DNA from: Acidobacteriota bacterium
Lineage (GTDB): Bacteria; Acidobacteriota; Terriglobia; UBA7540
Assembly (NCBI GenBank): GCA_021828245.1
Contig: JAKASC010000101.1
Location: 1 to 8,222 of the forward strand
Reading direction: 5' to 3'
Length of the DNA stretch: 8,222 bases
The position numbers and the translations under genes were made by a program. The notes beneath the pieces are model-generated. The model ran no database searches. It had not been told where the DNA came from and worked only from the letters and a program-made list of their open reading frames with translations. Within the stretch, counting starts at the first letter, position 1; every line of letters begins with the position of its first letter. Positions 1 through 4,911 of the stretch are shown here, in pieces.

Positions 1-2
1 TC

Positions 3-251
3 TCTCACATCGCCTTTCAGAAGTCGCTCGGTGGAATCAAGTTTCCTCTTGCCACCGACCGTTGGCCTTACGCGGAGACGGCCAAAGCTTACGGAATCTT
101 CCCGCCCGCCAAGCACGATATTCCTTTTGTTAACGATCGTGCGATTTTTATTGTGGGCAAAGACGGAAAGATTGCGTGGGCCAAGGTCTATGAACTGCGG
201 CAAACGCCGGAGGTCGGAGAGGTTTTGGAGACTGTGCGCAAGCTGAAATAA
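3..251 (+). CDS. Peroxiredoxin (AhpC/TSA, redoxin family), C-terminal part; 5' end outside window
   Basis: Reading from base 3 gives 82 codons ending in TAA at 249-251. Visible pieces include HIAFQKSLGGIKFPL, then a Trp-Pro-Tyr step, a helix with AKAYGIF, and the strand RAIFIVGKDGKIAW. This order (helix, FPL strand, xxAKxYG helix, R-x-FIV strand with a GKI turn) is the standard C-terminal half of thiol peroxidases of the AhpC/TSA family, which reduce hydroperoxides in the cytoplasm. The peroxidatic Cys motif lies upstream of the window, so catalytic class cannot be checked. No cysteine occurs in the visible part, so there is no C-terminal resolving Cys; that suggests a 1-Cys or atypical/BCP-like enzyme, which is inference. 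It converges on the gene at 327-1997, with 75 bases between the two stops. An ATG-led reading at 31-246 is in another frame and is a shadow. Confidence 0.85.
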   Translation, partial: SHIAFQKSLGGIKFPLATDRWPYAETAKAYGIFPPAKHDIPFVNDRAIFIVGKDGKIAWAKVYELRQTPEVGEVLETVRKLK

Positions 252-294
252 GCGAGCCGCTCAGCCGACAATCCCTCGCCCGATGGTCCGGGCG

Positions 295-314
295 CGCGCC
301 GAGCCGACGGCGCG
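295..314. terminator. GC-rich hairpin between convergent genes, possible bidirectional transcript end
   Basis: CGCGCCG (295-301) pairs perfectly with CGGCGCG (308-314) around the 6-base loop AGCCGA. It sits between the peroxiredoxin stop (251) and the stop of the P-loop gene (327), where a shared terminator would be expected. No T-run follows on either strand, so it is not a textbook intrinsic terminator; Rho-dependent ending or simple GC-rich chance structure are alternatives. Confidence 0.3.
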
Positions 315-326
315 GTGCAAGGCCAA

Positions 327-1997
327 CTAACGGATGTAGTCGCGGTAACTCTCGAGCGTCAGTTGAATGTCCGGGGGCTCTTCCTTAATGACCCGCGCGA
401 TGATGGCGAGCGTCCGGCGCACGGCTTCCTGCTTGTCAGGCACGCTCGAGTCGCTTTCCAGAATGGTGTTCAGATCGTAGGTTCGCGCCGCGTTATACAG
501 CACGCGAAAAAGCTCAAATTCCTCTCGCAAGGATTCCGGCGCGTCGCCGGCTTCATCAAAAAGCGCATAGAGCGGCCGCCCCGTCCCGGCGAGCCTTTCT
601 AGCATTCCAACGTACTGGCGCTCGGCGCGATCGTCCACCACACGATAGGCATTGTACGCCGTCTCGCGCTTTCCCTCGGGCGTTTCACCGATCAGCAACC
701 GCTCCATAAACGGCTCGAGCAAAACATGATTGAGGACGCTCGGGTCGGCAGGGTTACGTTTGAGGAGGATAACCGCGACTAGCCGCAAGGGTTCAAGCGG
801 ATTACCGAACCGGCGCGCGAGAGGCAGCACCTTGGACATATCGAGCATTGCGCGCGCGTTGTCAAAAGCGATGAGACGTGCCGCGCGGCGCCGAATCTCG
901 GAATCAGATTCTCCCTGAAAGGCCGAGCAATCGGGATGAGCCAGTGCGGCGCCCATGGCATTCAGAACATGCGCGTGACGAGAGATGAACTCGTCGGTCA
1001 CGTCGGGGACGTTCTCGTGTTTGGCAGAGGCCAGTTCGCAAGTGGCCGGTGGAAAGTTCTCCACCAAGTTCGTCCGCAGATAGAAGAACTTTTCCGACGT
1101 GTACGCATAAGCCTCGGGAGGATGGCTGAGGTCCAACTCGCCTAGCGACAACGAAAACTCATCTTGGTCAAGGCTTATCACCCGCAAGCGGGCCCGGGGA
1201 GCCTCGGCGTGTCGCTCGATCCAGCGATGAACTTGATATCCTCGCGCTCGCCCACCAGCCGAATCCTCCGCTTCCAACACGACCACAGGCTCTCCAGAGC
1301 GAGTCCTGTAAGCGTAGCGAAGGTAAACCCAATCATCCGAATGAAATCGCGTATTGGGATAATCCATCAAGCCGTAAGAGCTGGTGGATTTGCCTGTCCC
1401 GGTCGGCGCGATGTAAAGCACGCCTCGGCCATCCATCTCAACGCAGGCACCGTGAATTGAGTGGATGCCGTACTCCGACGCGAGCCATCGCCCGACAGCC
1501 CCGAGGACCCAACTTTTGAGCTGACCGTAGTATGAGGTATTGAAGAAAATCACCGTGTTGGCTTGGCGGCTGTAATAGGCGGCTTCAGGTTCATTCGGCA
1601 CCCCCACGAGCGCATAGACCTTAACCTGGGGGTCTTCGGAAACGCGTCCCCCGTACTCCTTCCACTCTTGGACGCTGTGCCAGTTGTCGAGCCAAAAGTC
1701 GTAAAGATGGGGGCTGTTGGTCGTGGCTCTAACGCGCACCCCGTGGATGACGACATCATGGGTGTGGATGGGTTCTTGGCCGACTCGCCGCTCCAAATGC
1801 CGGTACACCGTGGCTAGGAGCTTTTCGAGCAGACCGGGCGTCGAATCCACGCATTTGTTATGCCGCGCCGTCCGGCCTTTGGTTCGAGTGATGGTATTGG
1901 AGAGGCCAAGCGGGGTGCCCGGCCACTCGGTGGAGGCAGGGTCGGCCGGTTCCGGAAAATAGAATAATTCGTCCGAGGTTAATTGAAACGCAGACAT
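327..1997 (-). CDS. HPr-kinase/PEPCK-like P-loop protein (putative kinase, 556 aa)
   Basis: The protein is 556 aa. Its core holds a Walker A loop APTGTGKST at residues 197-205, preceded by a small-residue strand with His (IHGACVEMDGRGVLYI, about 181-196) and followed by HSDDW at 219-223. The pairing of G-x-GKS/T with a later DD resembles the P-loop and acidic metal-binding motif of HPr kinase/phosphorylase and PEP carboxykinase. A later SEKFFYLRTNLVE block (301-313) looks like a second conserved core element. Flanking parts are large: about 180 residues before the P-loop and about 240 after, the latter helical and without a motif I recognise. The protein is too long for a normal HPr kinase, and no PTS gene or HPr is nearby, so the substrate is unknown. 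There is no signal peptide or membrane segment; it should be cytoplasmic. The ATG is the only possible start in this stretch, because an in-frame TAA lies at 2009-2007, four codons upstream. It is divergent from the GMC gene. The kinase-like fold is fairly sure; the activity is not. Confidence 0.72.
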   Translation of the reverse strand: MSAFQLTSDELFYFPEPADPASTEWPGTPLGLSNTITRTKGRTARHNKCVDSTPGLLEKLLATVYRHLERRVGQEPIHTHDVVIHGVRVRATTNSPHLYDFWLDNWHSVQEWKEYGGRVSEDPQVKVYALVGVPNEPEAAYYSRQANTVIFFNTSYYGQLKSWVLGAVGRWLASEYGIHSIHGACVEMDGRGVLYIAPTGTGKSTSSYGLMDYPNTRFHSDDWVYLRYAYRTRSGEPVVVLEAEDSAGGRARGYQVHRWIERHAEAPRARLRVISLDQDEFSLSLGELDLSHPPEAYAYTSEKFFYLRTNLVENFPPATCELASAKHENVPDVTDEFISRHAHVLNAMGAALAHPDCSAFQGESDSEIRRRAARLIAFDNARAMLDMSKVLPLARRFGNPLEPLRLVAVILLKRNPADPSVLNHVLLEPFMERLLIGETPEGKRETAYNAYRVVDDRAERQYVGMLERLAGTGRPLYALFDEAGDAPESLREEFELFRVLYNAARTYDLNTILESDSSVPDKQEAVRRTLAIIARVIKEEPPDIQLTLESYRDYIR

Positions 1998-2006
1998 CTC
2001 CCTCCG
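1998..2006 (-). promoter_or_regulatory. Ribosome binding site of the P-loop gene, unusually close to ATG
   Basis: On the minus strand the bases before the ATG read CGGAGGGAG. GGAGG (2005-2001) is a full anti-Shine-Dalgarno match, but only three bases separate it from the ATG at 1997-1995. An overlapping GGGAG is even closer. The in-frame TAA just upstream excludes an earlier start, so either this short spacing works or initiation uses a downstream non-ATG codon. Confidence 0.5.
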
Positions 2007-2051
2007 TTAGTTTAGTCTCACTGCCGGAAAAATCAATGTGCCCTGACGGCC

Positions 2052-2062
2052 GGGAGTCTCCC
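2052..2062. promoter_or_regulatory. Inverted repeat GGGAG-T-CTCCC in divergent promoter region
   Basis: A perfect 5-1-5 inverted repeat lies 55 bases upstream of the P-loop gene start and about 150 bases upstream of the GMC start. It sits where an operator shared by two divergent genes could be. It is short enough to arise by chance in GC-rich DNA, so regulator binding is only a possibility. Confidence 0.2.
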
Positions 2063-2099
2063 AACGCTCATGGACATTTGTATCTCGCCCCAGCGTCCG

Positions 2100-2109
2100 T
2101 CCCGCGGGA
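2100..2109. promoter_or_regulatory. Palindrome TCCCGCGGGA upstream of GMC promoter
   Basis: This perfect 10-base palindrome lies 30 bases upstream of the putative -35 box of the GMC gene. The position would suit an activator or repressor site. Nothing in the window identifies a cognate regulator, and the palindrome contains a SacII-like core that also occurs by chance in GC-rich DNA. Confidence 0.2.
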
Positions 2110-2139
2110 AGATTCATCGAACCGGGAGATTTTCACTGA

Positions 2140-2168
2140 TTGACGGGCAGCCAACCGACTGTTAGCAT
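2140..2168 (+). promoter_or_regulatory. Putative sigma-70-type promoter of the GMC oxidoreductase gene
   Basis: TTGACG at 2140-2145 matches five of six bases of the -35 consensus. After a 17-base spacer, TAGCAT at 2163-2168 matches four of six of the -10 consensus. Transcription would begin near 2175 and leave a leader of about 40 bases carrying the GGAGGG ribosome site. If so, the TTG codon at 2177 would be almost at the 5' end of the mRNA, which further favours the ATG at 2216 as the start. Confidence 0.42.
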
Positions 2169-2200
2169 CAAACGCTTTGGTGGCGGCTTCAAAAAATCCT

Positions 2201-2206
2201 GGAGGG
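2201..2206 (+). promoter_or_regulatory. Ribosome binding site GGAGGG that decides the GMC start
   Basis: GGAGGG ends nine bases before the ATG at 2216-2218. The open frame can be extended to a TTG at 2177, but that codon lacks a comparable site and the extension would run through this sequence. ATG 2216 also places the FAD-binding strand at the usual few residues from the N-terminus. An ATG at 2208 is out of frame. Confidence 0.7.
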
Positions 2207-2215
2207 CATGATTCT

Positions 2216-3895
2216 ATGGGGAAAGGCAAATCATATGACGCAATTGTTGTCGGTTCGGGCGCCACGGGAGGATGGGCGGCCAAACGTCTGGCTGAGGCTG
2301 GACTGAAAATCGCCCTCGTGGATGCAGGCAAACAGCAGTCAGATCAAAATTTCACCGAACACATGCCGGCTTTCCAACTGAAGTATCGGGATATGGCGCC
2401 GGAGATTATCCGCAAAACACGTCCCATCCAAAAAAAATGCTACGCCTGCATGGAGTATAACTACGACTGGTTTTGCAATGACCTCGACGAGCCTTACACC
2501 ACGGCGCCCCACATGCCGTTCAGTTGGCAGGGCCGGATGCGCATCACCGGCGGCCGAACCAACGTTTGGGGCCGTCAGAGTTACCGGTACAGCGATCTTG
2601 ATTTTAAGGCCGCGTCGTTTGACGGGTACGGTGAGGATTGGCCCATCAGTTACAAAGATGTCGCGCCATATTACGACCTTGTGGAGGAATACGTCGGCAT
2701 TACCGGACTGCCGGAGGGTGTTTACGAATTGCCCGACGGCAAGTTCCAGCCGCCCATGGCGTTCACGTGCATTGAAGAGCGCGTTCGCGCCACGGTGAAG
2801 GAGAAATTCGGGCGCACCCTGACATTAGGCCGCTCCGCCAACATCACCCGACCCACCAACGGCCGCCCGCCATGCCACTATTGCGGCCCCTGCGAACGGG
2901 GATGCATTACACATTCCTACTTCAACTCATATTTCACCACGGTCGCCGACGCGCTCAAGACCGGCCGCTGCGACCACATTCCGAACGCGATGGTGTATCA
3001 GGTGCTGATGGATTCGGAACGCAACCGCGCCCGCGGCGTCCTTTATATAGACCGCATCACGCGCCAGCCTCGCGAGGTCCATGCCCGTGTGGTGGTGCTC
3101 TGCGCGCAGTCGCTCGAGTCCGTGCGCGTTTTGCTGAACTCAGCCAACCGGCAATACCCGAACGGCCTTGGTAATTCAAGCGGCGCCCTGGGTCACTATC
3201 TTATGGATCACATTACGGGTGGCGGCGCCTGGGGTGTATTTCCGGATTTTCCTGGCAAAGCCTCCATCAACGGCCCGCATCGTCCCGACGGCATTTATGT
3301 GATTCGTTTTCGCAACACGCACAACGGCCCGCGATCCAAAAACTTCATTCGAGGCTACGGCTTCCAAGGCGGCGGCAGCGCCAACTTTAGCTGGAATGCG
3401 CCCGGCTTTGGCGCGGCGTACAAGAAGGCGATGCTCGATCCCGTGACGGGAATGGGGTTCGGCGGCTTTGGCGAGTGCCTGGCGCGATGGGACAACTATG
3501 TCGAAATTGACCCCAACACGGTGGACACCTTCGGCATTCCCGTCCTCAAGATGCACATGAAATATGGTGAAAACGAATTCGCGCTGGTGAAGGACATGGC
3601 CGAATCGGCGGCCGAGATGCTGGAGGCGGCGGGGGCCCGCTACGTCCAACCGCACCAACAGCCCTCCAATCCGGGCTGGGCCATCCATGAGGTCGGCATT
3701 GCGCGCATGGGGAACAATCCGAAGACCTCCGTGCTCAATGCGTTTCAGCAATCCCATGACATCAAAAATTTGTTTGTCATGGACGGTTCAGGCTTTGTCT
3801 CCTCGGCCTGCCAGAACCCAACGCTCACCATGATGGCCCTCGCCGTCCGCTCCTGCGATTATCTGCTCGACGAGATGAAGAAAGGGAACGTTTGA
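2216..3895 (+). CDS. GMC-family FAD-dependent oxidoreductase with Cys cluster (559 aa)
   Basis: The protein is 559 aa from ATG 2216. YDAIVVGSGATGG (residues 7-19) is the N-terminal Rossmann dinucleotide motif that binds FAD; a V-D-A end of the second strand follows at about 35-37. TGGRTNVWG (111-119) matches the second GMC/FAD contact region. The C-terminal domain holds HEVGIARMG (491-499) and DGSGFVSSACQNPTLT (523-538), giving the expected active-site pair His491 and Asn534. GMC enzymes oxidise alcohols, sugars or polyols, passing hydride to FAD. CHYCGPCERGC at 220-230 has Cys 220, 223, 226 and 230; the spacing Cys220-x5-Cys226-x3-Cys230 resembles that of the [3Fe-4S] site in the FAD glucose dehydrogenase catalytic subunit. 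More Cys occur at 75, 78 and 87. No Tat signal or membrane segment is seen, and neither a small (gluconate dehydrogenase subunit 3-like) subunit nor a cytochrome is adjacent. The substrate is unknown; membership of the sorbose/gluconate/glucose dehydrogenase side of the family is inferred. Confidence 0.88.
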   Translation: MGKGKSYDAIVVGSGATGGWAAKRLAEAGLKIALVDAGKQQSDQNFTEHMPAFQLKYRDMAPEIIRKTRPIQKKCYACMEYNYDWFCNDLDEPYTTAPHMPFSWQGRMRITGGRTNVWGRQSYRYSDLDFKAASFDGYGEDWPISYKDVAPYYDLVEEYVGITGLPEGVYELPDGKFQPPMAFTCIEERVRATVKEKFGRTLTLGRSANITRPTNGRPPCHYCGPCERGCITHSYFNSYFTTVADALKTGRCDHIPNAMVYQVLMDSERNRARGVLYIDRITRQPREVHARVVVLCAQSLESVRVLLNSANRQYPNGLGNSSGALGHYLMDHITGGGAWGVFPDFPGKASINGPHRPDGIYVIRFRNTHNGPRSKNFIRGYGFQGGGSANFSWNAPGFGAAYKKAMLDPVTGMGFGGFGECLARWDNYVEIDPNTVDTFGIPVLKMHMKYGENEFALVKDMAESAAEMLEAAGARYVQPHQQPSNPGWAIHEVGIARMGNNPKTSVLNAFQQSHDIKNLFVMDGSGFVSSACQNPTLTMMALAVRSCDYLLDEMKKGNV

Positions 3896-3897
3896 AT

Positions 3898-3918
3898 CTC
3901 GCCGACGCTTCAGGCGAG
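3898..3918. other. Short hairpin just after the GMC stop codon
   Basis: CTCGCC (3898-3903) and GGCGAG (3913-3918) pair perfectly around a 9-base loop, beginning two bases after the TGA. No T-run follows, so it may stabilise the mRNA 3' end or be chance. Confidence 0.25.
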
Positions 3919-3970
3919 CCACGGCGCGTCGGCATCGCAAGCCCCCTCAACTGCTGATCCGTTGCAGCGT

Positions 3971-4003
3971 CGCCGCGCGGCGTGGGTTGATACACCGACG
4001 CCG
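3971..4003. terminator. GC palindrome and overlapping hairpin downstream of the GMC gene
   Basis: CGCCGCGCGGCG (3971-3982) is a perfect 12-base palindrome. It overlaps a better hairpin at 3978-4003: CGGCGT pairs with ACGCCG, then a single G/G mismatch, then GGT with ACC around the loop TGATAC. The two structures exclude each other. The position, about 80 bases after the GMC stop and between convergent genes, suits a transcript-ending structure, but there is no U-tract. Confidence 0.3.
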
Positions 4004-4031
4004 TCAACAGGCACCAACAACCGCCGCATCT

Positions 4032-4051
4032 AGAGCCCCACTGGGTCTTTT
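4032..4051 (+). terminator. Weak possible intrinsic terminator of the GMC transcript
   Basis: AGA-(G)-CCC at 4032-4038 can pair with GGGTCT at 4043-4048 across a CACT loop with one bulged G, and the paired TCT runs into further T residues to 4051. It is the only hairpin in this gap with a T-run on the plus strand, but the stem is six pairs with a bulge. Confidence 0.25.
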
Positions 4052-4063
4052 CCCTCTTAAACT

Positions 4064-4092
4064 TCAAGGGGCCCCGTGAAGGAGCCCCTTGA
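4064..4092 (-). terminator. Hairpin terminator-like structure after the small secreted protein gene
   Basis: TCAAGGGGC (4064-4072) and GCCCCTTGA (4084-4092) form a perfect 9-pair stem around an 11-base loop. Read on the minus strand it begins 37 bases after the stop of the gene at 4129-4632 and is followed by AGTTTAAG, only a weak U-stretch. It most likely ends that transcript and may also act on readthrough from the GMC side. Confidence 0.5.
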
Positions 4093-4128
4093 GCGGTCGG
4101 ACAGAATCATCTTCTGGTTTCGCTCGGT

Positions 4129-4632
4129 TCAATTGCCAAAATTGAAGCCGATGTGAATAAAGTCCTGAACGCGGTAGCCGTTGTCCACCAAGACGACGTT
4201 GCCTCCGAATAAGAAGTAGCGGAGGCCCGGCGGCGGTGGTGGCATCTCGCGGAGCAGAACCACGGGCAATGGCCGGCAATAGGGACGGTAGCGCGGCTCG
4301 ATGACATAGCCGTAGGCTACGGTCGGATAGTCGTCTCCGCGGTCTCGCCAGTCTTCCCGGAAGCGACGGTCGTCGCGATGCCTGCGAAAATAGGCAATCA
4401 CCGCGCGGCGATCGTTATCACCAAAGCGGTAGCGCCCCTCGCGATCGCGCTCCCACTTCCTCCTCTGGCCGCGATTATCCCGCCAACCTTTCTTCCTGCC
4501 GTGGTCTTGATGGTCGCGCCCGTGCGCCCACGGCGGAGGACCGCCATGCGCAAAGGCAAGCGGAGACCCCGGAGCCACCAAAACCGCAGAGCCAACCAAA
4601 AGCGTGATCATCAACAGTCGCCGTCTCTTCAT
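4129..4632 (-). CDS. Secreted Arg/His-rich RcnB/CigR-like small protein (167 aa)
   Basis: The N-terminus MKRRRLLMITLLVGSAVLVA is a basic start plus hydrophobic core, ending at LAFA-HG, so signal peptidase I cleavage after Ala28 is likely. The mature part begins with a Gly/Pro/His stretch and continues, to about residue 100, as a very Arg/Asp/His-rich segment containing RYRFGDNDRRAVIAYF (67-82). The C-terminus has PPPPPGLRYFLFGGNVVLVD (131-150) followed by IHIGFNFGN. A polar segment, then a proline-glycine step and a G-x-x-V-x-L-V-D hairpin, resembles the RcnB/CigR group of periplasmic proteins; RcnB affects nickel/cobalt handling in E. coli. The resemblance is by eye and the metal role should not be carried over. 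An AAGGAGGG ribosome site (4647-4640) lies seven bases before the ATG, making the start firm. It is divergent from the kinase and convergent with the GMC gene. Only one Cys (119) is present. Confidence 0.7.
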   Translation of the reverse strand: MKRRRLLMITLLVGSAVLVAPGSPLAFAHGGPPPWAHGRDHQDHGRKKGWRDNRGQRRKWERDREGRYRFGDNDRRAVIAYFRRHRDDRRFREDWRDRGDDYPTVAYGYVIEPRYRPYCRPLPVVLLREMPPPPPGLRYFLFGGNVVLVDNGYRVQDFIHIGFNFGN

Positions 4633-4676
4633 GGTCGAACCCTCCTTGGAGCGCGTTATCGTCGGGCACGCGCTGC

Positions 4677-4705
4677 ATTACGTTTCGGAGCAGGCAGAAT
4701 GCCAA
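4677..4705 (-). promoter_or_regulatory. Weak candidate promoter of the small secreted protein gene
   Basis: On the minus strand TTGGCA (4705-4700) matches five of six -35 bases. A 17-base spacer leads to CGTAAT (4682-4677), four of six -10 bases but with the important second A missing. It would give a leader of about 40 bases containing the strong AAGGAGGG site. The rest of the 4633-4911 gap shows no other gene that I can support. Confidence 0.25.
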
Positions 4706-4896
4706 AACCGCCAGACGACGGCCAACCCACTTGGAATGAGTCGGTTACAGCATAACCTTCGAATGTGATAGCGGGAAGCTCAGGTAAAATCTTCACCCTT
4801 CGTGGCAGCAGAAGGGCGGCTCAAACGCGTGAGCGCGCATCAGGCAAGGCTGGGGAAATCGGGCGCGAAAAGGCCCGCTCGCCGCGCCAACTCGGA

Positions 4897-4902
4897 TATA
4901 AT
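4897..4902 (+). promoter_or_regulatory. Perfect -10 box TATAAT directly upstream of the kinase ATG
   Basis: TATAAT ends nine bases before the ATG at 4912. A transcript starting six to eight bases after the box would begin at or within about three bases of the start codon, so the mRNA would be leaderless or nearly so. This fits the absence of any GGAGG-like site before the ATG, in contrast with the other three complete genes. No good -35 box is found at 17 bases (CCCGCT), and there is no TG extension. Confidence 0.5.
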
Positions 4903-4911
4903 TCTCGGCGA

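Noticed and set aside
636..935. Idea that the kinase membrane tail (protein residues 636-935) is a CPBP-type membrane protease
   Set aside because: No EE-x3-R motif or paired histidine motifs of that family were seen in the tail.
2177..2215. TTG start extending the GMC protein by 13 residues
   Set aside because: The extension runs through the GGAGGG ribosome site that serves ATG 2216, and lies almost on the predicted transcription start.
3176..3757. Minus-strand frame of 193 codons opposite the GMC gene
   Set aside because: It covers the C-terminal GMC domain with its active-site His; the plus frame is clearly the coding one.
4316..4326. GCTACGGTCGG, also present at 6526-6536
   Set aside because: Eleven-base matches are expected several times by chance in an 8-kb GC-rich window, and the flanks do not match.
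4378..4755. Plus-strand frame of 125 codons overlapping the secreted protein gene
   Set aside because: The minus-strand reading has a signal peptide and a strong ribosome site; the plus reading is Pro/Arg low-complexity with neither.
4765..4911. GTG start extending the kinase by 49 residues
   Set aside because: The added peptide is Arg/Ala/Gly-rich filler, contains the TATAAT box, and precedes a zinc ribbon that commonly begins such proteins.
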